From Bacteroidales bacterium (GTDB taxonomy: Bacteria > Bacteroidota > Bacteroidia > Bacteroidales > UBA10428), in NCBI GenBank assembly GCA_035299085.1, contig DATGXG010000029.1, positions 18,013 through 82,012 of the forward strand: a stretch of DNA of 64,000 nt. Direction: 5' to 3'. Of the stretch, positions 36,200 to 44,048 are shown piece after piece; position 1 is the first letter of the stretch; each line of letters starts with the position of its first letter. Under the pieces are notes generated by a model. That model saw nothing but the letters and a program-made list of their open reading frames with translations, was not told where the DNA came from and made no database searches. Made by a program: the position numbers and the translations under genes.

Positions 36200-37171
36200 A
36201 TACTCAAACCTGGGAAAGCCTGACCGGCCGTCGAGTGTATAACTCAGGAAACGAAGTTTGAAATAATTTCCCTGCGCGGTTTTTACAACGTAATTGTAAC
36301 CGGTTTTTACTTCATAGGTAGCAGATCCGCCTCCTGTAATATCTACAGTGACATTCTTCCACCTGTAACCCGGAATGTCGCGCTCGCCTGTAAGATCCAT
36401 TCCGGCAACCCTGTCGATAGTAATGTCATTGTAAGCGGACACTGAATCAATGGCTACCCGGGTATTCCATACATTCAGCAATGCTCCGCCCACATGATAG
36501 GGTATGGTTTGTCCGAACAGCGTAGCCAGGTCATAATACGGGGTAAACACAAGGTCGTATTCATCATGGCCCGGTTCAGGCTGCACCTGGTCTTTTACCA
36601 GGAAAGAATAATATACAAAATTAAAACCGCTCTTTTTCCTGATACTTACACTATCGGATTGAACGGCATCCAGGTACCTGAACCGGTAACTACTGTCGGT
36701 TACTTCATCAAACACAATTTTTTTAATCTGCTGAAAGGTTCCGTTAATTAAACGCCCCAGCAGGTAAACATTTCCGGTATACTGTTTCTGTATCCCTTCC
36801 GTAAACACCCAATTGCCTGCGGCAGTGCCTTCAGGCCACAACGACTGCACATCGTATAAACCCGTCAGAGCATCAGGAAAATGAGAGGACTGGTTCATGT
36901 CGGTCACACCGGTATTATATAAAAACCAGTGCGCCCCTGAATTGGTGATGATATGCCAGCCATCGGGCCCGCATTCGAAACCAAGCTGCCAGTCGTTAAC
37001 AGGGTTTACCGAAACCGTTTGCCCTGATTCAAGGTCAAACCAGGTCTGGTATACCTGAACGGAATCCTGAATTGTTGTAATGCTTCCCGGAAAAGGCTTC
37101 ACAGGTTCATCTTCGGTGAAACACGCCTGCATCAAGAGAATCAGCAGTAATCCGGGGATGAGAAGCTTCAT
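36185..37171 (-). CDS. HmuY-family haem-binding-type lipoprotein (downstream copy)
   Basis: A 328-residue lipoprotein. I chose the ATG at 37171, 4 bp after the receptor stop, because it gives a clean signal MKLLIPGLLLILLMQAC; a longer start at 37204 would overlap the receptor. The mature part has HmuY-type motifs: VYQTWFDLESGQTVSVNPVNDWQLGFEC, WFLYNTG, YDLVFTPYYDL and a repeat of the Y-x-x-F-T...VGGALLN pattern also seen in its paralogue at 39190. The family includes Porphyromonas HmuY, which captures haem at the cell surface. The Met/His ligands cannot be aligned by eye. Last gene of a three-gene unit. Confidence 0.8.
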   Translation of the reverse strand: MKLLIPGLLLILLMQACFTEDEPVKPFPGSITTIQDSVQVYQTWFDLESGQTVSVNPVNDWQLGFECGPDGWHIITNSGAHWFLYNTGVTDMNQSSHFPDALTGLYDVQSLWPEGTAAGNWVFTEGIQKQYTGNVYLLGRLINGTFQQIKKIVFDEVTDSSYRFRYLDAVQSDSVSIRKKSGFNFVYYSFLVKDQVQPEPGHDEYDLVFTPYYDLATLFGQTIPYHVGGALLNVWNTRVAIDSVSAYNDITIDRVAGMDLTGERDIPGYRWKNVTVDITGGGSATYEVKTGYNYVVKTAQGNYFKLRFLSYTLDGRSGFPRFEYSRLE

Positions 37172-37175
37172 TCGT

Positions 37176-39197
37176 TCATTTTTTATCAAAGGTGAAAATG
37201 GCATTCATAAAGAAAACTCTTCCGTAACCTATGGCAGCTGAATTGTCCACGCTGCCGTGAAAATTAAGATTTCCGGGTGAATCAATCAATGTGACGTTGA
37301 AAATATTTTTCAGACCGGTTGAAATAAATAACCGGTCTGACATAAACGATCTTGACAAAGTGGCATCAAGCGTATTATAGCTGCTGGTGAGTTCCTGTGC
37401 AATGCCGTCAAGCTGTCCTTCGGGACTGTAATTGCCGGCAAAATCAAGAAACCGGTCGGTGTATTTGTAAAAAAGCGCCAGTTGCAAACCGGGCTTAAGA
37501 AATTTCAAGGTAGCTGAGGTTACAAAATCGGTTGACCAGCTGTAGCTGTTATTCTGATCAATCCGGTTTCTGCCCGTTGCCGTTATAGTTGAATTCCATG
37601 TAAACCGGGGTGAATACCTCAGTGTTATACCGGCCTCGGCTCCCATCGTCTTAAAATGCCCGGGTACATTGAAATACTTTCCCCATCCCGGTTTTTGAGT
37701 ACTGATAGCCAGTTGCACAGCATCTTTTATCGAATTGTAAAAAACAGAAGTTTCAAGTCCTATCATTCTTCTGTCACTATAAAGCGTATAATTTGCAGAA
37801 GCGCTCACGTTATCGGCCGTCTCAGGCTTTAACTCCGGGTTTCCGTGTATTTCATGGTTGTTGTCGATGAATTCAAGATACAGCTGTTTAAGGGATGGAG
37901 CCCTGAATCCCTTTGCATAGGAGGTTCTCAGTACAAGATTGTCTTTTACGTATTTTAAAGTTACCCCGTATATTACCGGAGCGCTGTAATTTGAATTGTG
38001 CATAAGCCTCAGGCCGGGCTGGATGCTGAGTCGGTTAACAGGGGAATAAATTATCCCGCCAAATGCTGATAAGTCATATATGTCTTTCCGTCCGCCGGTT
38101 CGCTTTCCGTCCGCCGATTCGTAATTCATATCTATACCGGTCTGAAACTGAATTTTACCTCCCGGTTTATTTGAAATGAATCCACGGGCTGATACCATGT
38201 TGAACCTTGTTGTGTCGTGAAGATCTGCATCAGCGGCCAGTGTCTTATGCAGGTTAACAAGGTCGTTAAGGTATGTCAATTTCTTTTTTTCATAATAGGA
38301 ATACCCCGCCTGCAGGTTGAACATGATCTTTTTGTCTGAACTGGTTACCAGGTTCAGCCTGTTGTTCCATCGCGCGGTGAAATGATACCCGTCGAGCGCC
38401 TTTTCATAAAGATTTGCCAGTGTCAGGGCTCCCGGGTCCCTGAGTTCTTCATGTAGGTAATCTGAGAATAGTGCCAGTTTAAGATTTTGGGTCTTCACCC
38501 GGTAATCGACGCCTGCCATGTATTGTAGTTTCGGCTTCCATACACGGTACCTGGAGGTATCAACCGGTCCCCAGCCTGAAAAAAAATTCCTGGCGGCATT
38601 GAAGCCTATCGACTGATTTTTTTTTGTTCTTGAATACTGAGCATTCAGGTTATAAATACCGGCAGATTCATAATATCCGTTCGCCGAACCGTGCCAGGGT
38701 TTGTCTGAATGATCGGCAGTTATAATATTAATGGCACCGGCCAGGGCATTGCTTCCGTATACCACCGACATAGGCCCTTCAACAATTTCGATATGATCGA
38801 CGTTGTTCAGTGTAAGCTGACCCAGGTCAATTCTGTCGGCAATTCTTCCGGTCACCGGCATTCCGTCAATCAAAATTTTTACATGTTCACCACTCAGTCC
38901 CCGAATTCGTACATAGTCGCCCAACACCCCTTCGGAGCGTACCTGGAAACCGGGTTCGGTCCGCAATAACTCTCCCAGCGAAGAAGCAGCTTTAAGCCGG
39001 ATATCTTTCTGATCAATGACCCTGATATCATACACCGACCGGTCGGCAGGTTGCGGACGGTACTGGCCCGTTACCACAACCTGCCGGATGGTATCCGTTT
39101 TCTGACCGGTGGCTGTTATGCAGATAAAAGTGAGGCATACAGGAAAAAGTGAAAAAACAGTATGCCTTGTGAGAATATGCTTAATGAAATCAGTCAA
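37176..39197 (-). CDS. TonB-dependent receptor, haem/siderophore type
   Basis: A 673-residue outer-membrane receptor. The only start consistent with an in-frame stop 9 bp upstream is a TTG at 39197, overlapping the HmuY-like gene by 8 bp. The signal HTVFSLFPVCLTFICITATGQ precedes a TonB box-like IRQVVVTGQ, then a plug with VRIRGLSGEHVKILIDGMPV and IEIVEGPMSVVYGSNALAGAINIIT, and a 22-strand barrel with the NPELKPE motif (GNPELKPETADN) typical of haem and siderophore receptors. Unlike SusC it has no carboxypeptidase-D-like domain. Between two HmuY-like genes, so probably takes up haem or another tetrapyrrole. Confidence 0.87.
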   Translation of the reverse strand: MTDFIKHILTRHTVFSLFPVCLTFICITATGQKTDTIRQVVVTGQYRPQPADRSVYDIRVIDQKDIRLKAASSLGELLRTEPGFQVRSEGVLGDYVRIRGLSGEHVKILIDGMPVTGRIADRIDLGQLTLNNVDHIEIVEGPMSVVYGSNALAGAINIITADHSDKPWHGSANGYYESAGIYNLNAQYSRTKKNQSIGFNAARNFFSGWGPVDTSRYRVWKPKLQYMAGVDYRVKTQNLKLALFSDYLHEELRDPGALTLANLYEKALDGYHFTARWNNRLNLVTSSDKKIMFNLQAGYSYYEKKKLTYLNDLVNLHKTLAADADLHDTTRFNMVSARGFISNKPGGKIQFQTGIDMNYESADGKRTGGRKDIYDLSAFGGIIYSPVNRLSIQPGLRLMHNSNYSAPVIYGVTLKYVKDNLVLRTSYAKGFRAPSLKQLYLEFIDNNHEIHGNPELKPETADNVSASANYTLYSDRRMIGLETSVFYNSIKDAVQLAISTQKPGWGKYFNVPGHFKTMGAEAGITLRYSPRFTWNSTITATGRNRIDQNNSYSWSTDFVTSATLKFLKPGLQLALFYKYTDRFLDFAGNYSPEGQLDGIAQELTSSYNTLDATLSRSFMSDRLFISTGLKNIFNVTLIDSPGNLNFHGSVDNSAAIGYGRVFFMNAIFTFDKK

Positions 39198-40197
39198 CTT
39201 TCTTTATTTTAATATCGATGGTTCCTGCAGTGTTTCCGCCATATCCTGTAAAATATAACTGCCATGTATGGCCGTCGACTGATTGAATGAAATAACTGGT
39301 ACTGTCGGCTATGGATATCTCATGAGTTACCGGATCGGATACTTTCCAGTCATAACCGATCACATCCGCTGCATCACTGAATGTTGCCCCGGTGTCGTTT
39401 ACTTTCTCGGGATCACCGGTAACTTTGGCAACCTTTACATCCGGATTCGATAACACGCCCATCACAGGGTAATCCATAAACTGACCGGGTCCGGCAGGTA
39501 TCTTAACCACATACCTTGTAAAAAGGAGATCCCATGAATCCATATCAGGTTCTGCTTCCACAACCTGGTTATCCACAAGCGAATAATGAATAAAATGTTT
39601 CTTGTTATCATAAGGGGTAGTAGGAAGTGAAGCAACCTGCTCATTCCCGCCGTCCAGGTCTGCCCAGCGGAATAAATTGCTTGAAGTGGCTCCAAGCTTT
39701 GCCCTGATCATGAACTTCTTCATCGAACTGTCTGAAAGTTTAATAACATAAACCGAATCACCTCCCACGTTATGATCGGTGTTGGCATGATACGTGCCCC
39801 ACCCGTAATTCGGAAAACCGGTTGCTGTGCGGTTAAATGCCCCGTTTGACCAATCCGATTTATCGTTGAATAGTTTACTTCTTCCTGTTGTTGATGCCTC
39901 ATTAACAGCATCCCAGTCGTTGGTATCACCAACACTGTATAGTTCAACGCCGGCTCCTTCATTGATCAGAACTGTCGCTGTTTGCAGGGGAACGGAAAAA
40001 GCGATATCCCAGGTTGACCGTTCAACGGATGATGCCACCCCGTTTGCGAGACTATAATATATATCATTTGAACTGTTTGAACCCATAGCTACTGTGGCTG
40101 AAACAAAAGATTTACTTATGCTGTTATCATCATTTTTTTCGCAGCCAAAAACAACCATAGCCAGCAAGGCCATGAAATAAAGTGATTTATTTACCAT
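39190..40197 (-). CDS. HmuY-family haem-binding-type lipoprotein (upstream copy)
   Basis: A 335-residue lipoprotein with signal ending VVFGC (C19). HmuY-like features: YYSLANGVASSVERSTWDIAFSVP, NYGWGTYHANTDHNVGGDSVYVIKLSD, WDLLFTRYVV and the C-terminal WQLYFTGYGGNTAGTIDIKIKKV. It is paralogous to 36185-37171, which suggests the operon carries two surface haemophores for one receptor. First gene of the unit; a 98-bp palindrome (40227-40324) lies just upstream. Confidence 0.82.
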   Translation of the reverse strand: MVNKSLYFMALLAMVVFGCEKNDDNSISKSFVSATVAMGSNSSNDIYYSLANGVASSVERSTWDIAFSVPLQTATVLINEGAGVELYSVGDTNDWDAVNEASTTGRSKLFNDKSDWSNGAFNRTATGFPNYGWGTYHANTDHNVGGDSVYVIKLSDSSMKKFMIRAKLGATSSNLFRWADLDGGNEQVASLPTTPYDNKKHFIHYSLVDNQVVEAEPDMDSWDLLFTRYVVKIPAGPGQFMDYPVMGVLSNPDVKVAKVTGDPEKVNDTGATFSDAADVIGYDWKVSDPVTHEISIADSTSYFIQSVDGHTWQLYFTGYGGNTAGTIDIKIKKVD

Positions 40198-40226
40198 GTT
40201 AAAATTATTTACGATTTACGATTATT

Positions 40227-40324
40227 CACCTCACCCCCTTACCCCTCTCCTAAAAGAGAGGGGCGATTCGCACAGGCACAGCTTAACGCCCCTCTCTTTT
40301 AGGAGAGGGGCTGGGGGTGAGGTG
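40227..40324. repeat. 98-bp inverted repeat (CCTCACCCCC...GGGGGTGAGG type)
   Basis: Left arm 40227-40264 and right arm 40287-40324 are near-perfect inverted complements, with CACCTCACCCCC at one end, CCCCTCTCCTAAAAGAGAGGGGC in the left arm (itself partly palindromic) and a 22-base loop. I recall this motif as a dispersed repeat of Bacteroidota genomes. It lies between a small hypothetical gene and the HmuY operon, on the 5' side of the latter, preceded by two TTTACGA heptamers. Confidence 0.85.
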
Positions 40325-40338
40325 TGACAGCGCAAATT

Positions 40339-40659
40339 TTAATTTGAAGGGGGTCCCCGGAAAAGAAGATCGGTCAGGTAAACTGTAAGTATTCCCGGAT
40401 TCTTATCAGGAATTTTAATGACAGAAAAAGCAAGCTGCTTTTCGAATTTCAGGGGTAAGATGAGATCATCCTGTTGCTGATCAGCATGGTGACCGGTGTA
40501 AGACAATGTCTTTGCATCAGATAACAGGTTATATTCGTGACTTTGGTGAGGTAAGCTAAAATGGTGCCTTCCAGTGATCCCGATGATCATGAAAGCCCAT
40601 ACCAGTGATAAATACAGCAGATAGGGAAGAGCGGTATTTAAACCTCCGAGAAAAAACAT
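40339..40659 (-). CDS. Hypothetical 106-residue protein with one membrane helix
   Basis: I do not recognise a family. The N-terminal 30 residues are strongly hydrophobic (LPYLLYLSLVWAFMIIGITG), and the rest is polar, with a histidine-rich stretch (RHHFSLPHQSHEY, TGHHADQQQDD). It lies upstream of the HmuY operon on the same strand. The composition looks coding and the histidines could bind metal or haem, which would fit the neighbours, but it may be an accidental frame. Confidence 0.45.
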   Translation of the reverse strand: MFFLGGLNTALPYLLYLSLVWAFMIIGITGRHHFSLPHQSHEYNLLSDAKTLSYTGHHADQQQDDLILPLKFEKQLAFSVIKIPDKNPGILTVYLTDLLFRGPPSN

Positions 40660-40683
40660 GCAGGTGCGAATTTAACATATAAC

Positions 40684-40716
40684 AAAAAAAAGACCCGAAA
40701 GTTTCGGGCAAAAAAT
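40684..40716 (-). terminator. Rho-independent terminator
   Basis: CCCGAAA (40694-40700) and TTTCGGG (40702-40708) form a tight stem; on the minus strand it is followed by TCTTTTTTTT (complement of 40684-40693). It ends transcripts coming from the lmo0937-like gene and separates them from the small hypothetical gene and HmuY operon. Confidence 0.75.
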
Positions 40717-40867
40717 ATTTACGATTTAAAGATTTACGATTTACGATTATGCCTCAATAGATATCCAATCGTAAATCGAACCAATCGTCAATCGTCAATT
40801 GTAAGTTGTTTTCTAATCGTAAATCGAATTAATCGTAAATCGTAAATCGTCAATCGTCAATCGTAAA
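40716..40867. repeat. TTTACGA/TCGTAAA heptamer repeat region
   Basis: Clusters of the heptamer AATCGTA and its variants AATCGTC run in one direction at about 40770-40867, with the complementary TTTACGA form at about 40718-40745, so the region can fold back on itself. The same heptamer recurs at 40209-40226 and 56001-56055. No gene is present. Confidence 0.8.
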
Positions 40868-40872
40868 ATATA

Positions 40873-40920
40873 GCTATAGGCTGAGCAATACCTTCAGCCT
40901 ATAGCCAACAGCCTATAGCC
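40873..40920. repeat. CTATAGCC palindrome cluster
   Basis: 40873-40884 (GCTATAGGCTGA) and 40894-40905 (TCAGCCTATAGC) are perfect inverted complements with a 9-base loop; another AGCCTATAGCC follows at 40910-40920. It lies just after the stop of the lmo0937-like gene and may stabilise its mRNA 3' end. Confidence 0.75.
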
Positions 40921-40927
40921 TTTTCTC

Positions 40928-41089
40928 TCATACCGCTGTTGTTCCGCCACCCCCGATCAGCCTCAGCAGAATGGCGATGATGGCCAGGACCAGCAGGATG
41001 TGAATTACTGCTCCTGCGCTGTATGCGAAAAATCCTATTGCCCATCCGATTATCAGAATAACAGCAATAACATAAAGTAAGTTTCTCAT
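40928..41089 (-). CDS. lmo0937-family small membrane protein (53 residues)
   Basis: A short gene read directly from the minus strand: it starts MRNLLYVIAVILIIGWAIGF and ends IGGGGTTAV. Two hydrophobic helices (about residues 3-22 and 27-45) with a conserved-looking FAYSAGAVIHILLVLAII centre match the lmo0937 family (DUF5670) of stress-associated hydrophobic peptides found in many Bacteroidota. The ATG is at 41089, 30 bp after the preceding outer-membrane gene's stop at 41120, so the two may be cotranscribed. It fits the stress-gene company (CsbD, YciE) upstream. Confidence 0.85.
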   Translation of the reverse strand: MRNLLYVIAVILIIGWAIGFFAYSAGAVIHILLVLAIIAILLRLIGGGGTTAV

Positions 41090-41119
41090 CTCATTGATTT
41101 TTAATTAAATACTGGAAAA

Positions 41120-41779
41120 TTAGAATACAAATCCCAGGGTAGCCTGCACCCAGGCATTTTTATATCTCGGATCGCTCGACGTACCATCTCCGTTATTATT
41201 CTGAAGATCAAAACCCACTCTTCCCGATATTACTAAAGGATAAGCAATCAGGTCAATTCCTCCTGTCACCCCAAACACATTCTTCCTGATATTGTAATCT
41301 CTGAGTTGTGTTTGCTGTTCGACTGATACGTTACCGGAGTTAATGACCAGTTTTTTATTAAGTAAAAATGAATACATAGGTCCTGCAACAATGAACAGGT
41401 GCTCGCTTGGTTTTATTTGCAGCATAAGGGGAACATCCAGGAAATCTGCCCGGCGTGTATACTTCACATCGGTAGCAACAATGTTACCTTTACCTACAAA
41501 TCCTTTTTGAGAATAAAGCAATTCAGGCTGCAAACCGATATAGGTGCCGATAGGAATAGATAAGTAAAGTCCTCCTGCAAAACCTATCTTGGCACTGTTG
41601 CTCAGATCCTGGGACCTGGAATCATAAATTGTTGAAAGATTAACGCCGGCTTTCAGACCCAATGCAGGTTTGTTCCTGATACTTTCTGTTACGTCCATAT
41701 CATTATCCTGTGCATGAATCGTGAGGACGGCAAGCGATGCTATCAGCAACGCCATCATTTTTGCGCATATCGTCTTCAT
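41120..41779 (-). CDS. PorT/OmpX-like outer-membrane beta-barrel protein
   Basis: A 219-residue protein from the ATG at 41779, which gives a clean signal MKTICAKMMALLIASLAVLTIHAQ; an upstream in-frame ATG at 41821 would add 14 residues before the signal. The mature part has LGLKAGVNLSTIYD, GFAGGLYLSIPIGTYIGLQPELLYSQKG and an alternating pattern ending WVQATLGFVF, typical of the outer membrane protein beta-barrel (PorT) family with eight strands. Function unknown. It lies between the lmo0937-like gene and a terminator on its 5' side. Confidence 0.83.
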   Translation of the reverse strand: MKTICAKMMALLIASLAVLTIHAQDNDMDVTESIRNKPALGLKAGVNLSTIYDSRSQDLSNSAKIGFAGGLYLSIPIGTYIGLQPELLYSQKGFVGKGNIVATDVKYTRRADFLDVPLMLQIKPSEHLFIVAGPMYSFLLNKKLVINSGNVSVEQQTQLRDYNIRKNVFGVTGGIDLIAYPLVISGRVGFDLQNNNGDGTSSDPRYKNAWVQATLGFVF

Positions 41780-41821
41780 AGTATTAACAATTAAATTATA
41801 ACTTGTTCTATTCAATAACAT

Positions 41822-41851
41822 AAAAAGCCATCCTGAAAGACGGCTTTTTTT
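41822..41851 (-). terminator. Rho-independent terminator (bidirectional shape)
   Basis: AAAAAGCCATC and GACGGCTTTTTTT flank a short CTGAAA loop; the GCC(A/G)TC stem is fringed by A- and T-runs, so it can end transcription in either direction. On the minus strand it closes the DUF2541-like gene 16 bp upstream. Confidence 0.85.
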
Positions 41852-41867
41852 ATTTTATAGCAGGATT

Positions 41868-42302
41868 TTAGTGTTTGTCTTCGTTTGTTTTCAGTCCCCA
41901 TAATTCAACACGCGCTTCACGGTCACTCCGGTTTGCCAGTGTTTTATAAACAAAAACCACTTTCTTTAAATCACGTTCACCGCCTTTAATCTCAATAACG
42001 CGGCTTTCACCCTGTGGCTTGATCGGAAAATTTACATTGATATCCTGTTTTCCGCCATCGTCAAAATAGGCTTCAAGACTCATCAAATGAATGGGTACAT
42101 CCATAACTTTGAATTTCAACGCGCCAAATTTATCGGCTCCTGAAACAGAGATTTCATCACGATCGGTATTGAAACTAACTGTTGTTTCACCCAGTTTATA
42201 CCAATCGGTTTTATCGCTGGTGACCACTTTGTGATCTTTCTGCTGTGCACCTGCATTGAAAAATACCAGTGCCGCACACAAAGAAACGAATAGTGTTTTC
42301 AT
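41868..42302 (-). CDS. Secreted protein of unknown function, DUF2541-like
   Basis: A 144-residue exported protein with signal MKTLFVSLCAALVFFNAGAQ. The mature sequence WYKLGETTVSFNTDRDEISVSG...LKFKVMDVPIHLMSLEAYFDDGGKQDINV...SRVIEIKGGERDLKKVVFVYKTL resembles the DUF2541 pattern (W-x-x-LG...V-x-F-x-x-DRD-x-I-x-V) from memory. Predicted all-beta periplasmic domain. It follows CsbD on the same strand after an inverted repeat, and is closed by the terminator at 41822-41851. Confidence 0.72.
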   Translation of the reverse strand: MKTLFVSLCAALVFFNAGAQQKDHKVVTSDKTDWYKLGETTVSFNTDRDEISVSGADKFGALKFKVMDVPIHLMSLEAYFDDGGKQDINVNFPIKPQGESRVIEIKGGERDLKKVVFVYKTLANRSDREARVELWGLKTNEDKH

Positions 42303-42324
42303 CGTTTTATTTTTATATACTGCT

Positions 42325-42367
42325 GTAGAGACGCACGGTTGTGCGTCTCACGGTTGTGCGTCTCTAC
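42325..42367. repeat. GTAGAGACGCAC inverted repeat
   Basis: 42325-42336 (GTAGAGACGCAC) and 42356-42367 (GTGCGTCTCTAC) are perfect inverted complements; the 19-base spacer contains a third, truncated GTGCGTCTCAC copy. I recall similar GTAGAGACGC palindromes as dispersed elements in Bacteroidota. It lies between the CsbD gene and the DUF2541-like gene. Confidence 0.82.
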
Positions 42368-42386
42368 AACAATTATCATTCTTCAT

Positions 42387-42581
42387 TTATAATTTTCCCA
42401 AAATATCCCGGAGTTCACGGTCAGATTTACCAAGCTTTTTTTGCAATCTCCCCATCAGTTCATCTTCCTTACCTTCAACGTAAAGAAGATCATCTTCCGT
42501 AAGATTGGCATATTTTTGCTTTAACCTGCCCTTTATTTCATTCCAGTTACCCTTGGCTATTGTGTTACTACTATTGCTCAT
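42387..42581 (-). CDS. CsbD-family stress protein
   Basis: A 64-residue soluble protein whose sequence ([22 protein letters not shown], then [21 protein letters not shown]) is a complete CsbD domain. The family is induced by general stress, phosphate limitation or desiccation in many bacteria; the molecular role is unknown. It follows the YciE-like gene by 24 bp on the same strand, a combination frequently seen in general-stress loci. Confidence 0.93.
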   Translation of the reverse strand: MSNSSNTIAKGNWNEIKGRLKQKYANLTEDDLLYVEGKEDELMGRLQKKLGKSDRELRDILGKL

Positions 42582-42605
42582 AACTTTAAAATTTATAGTT
42601 AATAC

Positions 42606-43130
42606 TTATTTTGACTCCGTGCTGGCTTCGTAATTAATATCGTTTTCTGCAATTTCGGTCAGCATCCGGTCAGCTTCCTTTTCTTCCTGCAGGGTTTGGT
42701 CAAGTAATTCGGCAATATCATCATGTCCCATAGTTCTTGCGAGCTGTGCCAAACCGCCATATGTGGCAATTTCATAATGCTCAATTTTCTGGGCAGCCAT
42801 AATAATACCGACATCCCTTGTTACAGAACCTTCCTCTGTTTCGTCCATTATATCTTCGCCTTCGTCGATAAGGCCTCTCATGGCTTCACATTTTTTTCCT
42901 GCAGCCCTTACACCCAGTTTGTCAAAAATCTGCTCCAGGCGCTGGATTTGCTCCTTGGTTACTTCAAGATGTTCACCGAGTGTTTTTTCAAGCTGCACCG
43001 TAGTGCTTTCCTTTTGCATTTTCGGAATGGCTTTCAATAACCTGTTTTCTGCCCAATAGATGTCCTTTAATCCATCAATCAGGAATTCGTGTAATAAAGA
43101 GTCCCTCATCATGTCTGATTGTGCTTCCAT
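42606..43130 (-). CDS. YciE/YciF ferritin-like protein (DUF892)
   Basis: A 174-residue all-alpha protein. Segments FLIDGLKDIYWAENRLLKAIPKM, EHLEVTKEQIQRLEQIF, CEAMRGLIDEGEDI, AAQKIEHYEIATYGGL and LLDQTLQEEKEAD match the DUF892 family, ferritin-like four-helix bundles with carboxylate/His ligands (E and H of KIEHYE, E of QEEKEAD) for a possible diiron site. Associated with stress responses. It is the first gene of a probable YciE-CsbD unit, with 138 bp to the Ku gene upstream. Confidence 0.92.
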   Translation of the reverse strand: MEAQSDMMRDSLLHEFLIDGLKDIYWAENRLLKAIPKMQKESTTVQLEKTLGEHLEVTKEQIQRLEQIFDKLGVRAAGKKCEAMRGLIDEGEDIMDETEEGSVTRDVGIIMAAQKIEHYEIATYGGLAQLARTMGHDDIAELLDQTLQEEKEADRMLTEIAENDINYEASTESK

Positions 43131-43268
43131 AATTTGTTTATTTTATTAATTTATATTTGTGAGTTTAAAAAGCATACCATTTTTATAACGAACAGTATTT
43201 CAGTATGTAATGAATTGAAAATCCCAAGTTTTGATTGAGAAAAATCCACAAAGGGGGGAACTTTTTAC

Positions 43269-44045
43269 TCAGGATGCTTTTTTCCGTTTCATGTCAAGAC
43301 TTGCCTTGAGCTGCTCCATCAAATCCTGTGATTTACTGTGAACAACCTTAAACTTCGGAGCAGTTTTCTTAACTCCTTTTGCTTTCTTTTCAATGATCTT
43401 CATCAGTTCATCCACGTAGGTATCCTTATATTGGTCGATATCAAATTCCCCCGTCGTCTGATTGATGAGTGTAACGGCCATTTCAAGCTCTTTGCCTTTG
43501 ATATCCGATTTTTCAGGCAGATCAAGTTCATCGGGCTTTCTTATTTCCTGGGCAAAGTGTAGTCGGTGAAGCAATATCATCTTATCGGTAGGACGCAGTA
43601 CTGCCAGGTTTTCCTTGTTGCGCATAACAAATGTCGCCACACCTACCTTTCCTGTTTTCAACAGGGCCTCTTTAAGCAATAAATAAGCCTTCTTCCCGCT
43701 TTTGTCGGGTTCAAGGTAATACGCGTTCTCATAAAAGATCTGGTCAATTTCCTGTATTTTCACAAAGTCGGAAATTTCAATCAGCTTTGTCTTTTTGGCA
43801 TTTGCCGCTTCAAAATCTTCGTCTTCAAGCACCACATAGTGATCTTCCCACTTGTATCCCTTTACAATGTTTTCCCATTTTACTTCTTTGCCTGTGTTTT
43901 CATTTACACGCAAGTATTTTATATGCGCATGATCCGCTTTGTCAAGCATATCAAGCTCGAGTTTTTTTGATTCTATTGCAGTGTAAATTTTGACCGGAAT
44001 ATTCACCAGTCCGAATCCGATTGAACCGGTCCAAATGGGTCTCAT
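43269..44045 (-). CDS. ku: Bacterial Ku protein (non-homologous end joining)
   Basis: A 258-residue protein that encircles DNA ends as a homodimer. It begins MRPIWTGSIGFGLVNIPVKIYTAIE, the usual N-terminus of bacterial Ku, and contains HIKYLRVNENTGKEVKWENIVKGY, FYENAYYLEPDKSGKKAYLLLKEAL and VATFVMRNKENLAVLRP. A lysine-rich C-terminal tail follows (MKRKKAS). No LigD ligase-polymerase is adjacent or elsewhere in the window. The stop of the topoisomerase IB gene is 3 bp before this start, so the two are cotranscribed. Confidence 0.96.
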   Translation of the reverse strand: MRPIWTGSIGFGLVNIPVKIYTAIESKKLELDMLDKADHAHIKYLRVNENTGKEVKWENIVKGYKWEDHYVVLEDEDFEAANAKKTKLIEISDFVKIQEIDQIFYENAYYLEPDKSGKKAYLLLKEALLKTGKVGVATFVMRNKENLAVLRPTDKMILLHRLHFAQEIRKPDELDLPEKSDIKGKELEMAVTLINQTTGEFDIDQYKDTYVDELMKIIEKKAKGVKKTAPKFKVVHSKSQDLMEQLKASLDMKRKKAS

Positions 44046-44048
44046 AAC

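Noticed and set aside
40716..40920. tRNA or structured ncRNA
   Set aside because: The inverted repeats are built of heptamer copies and a CTATAGCC motif; no cloverleaf, anticodon arm or CCA end can be drawn.
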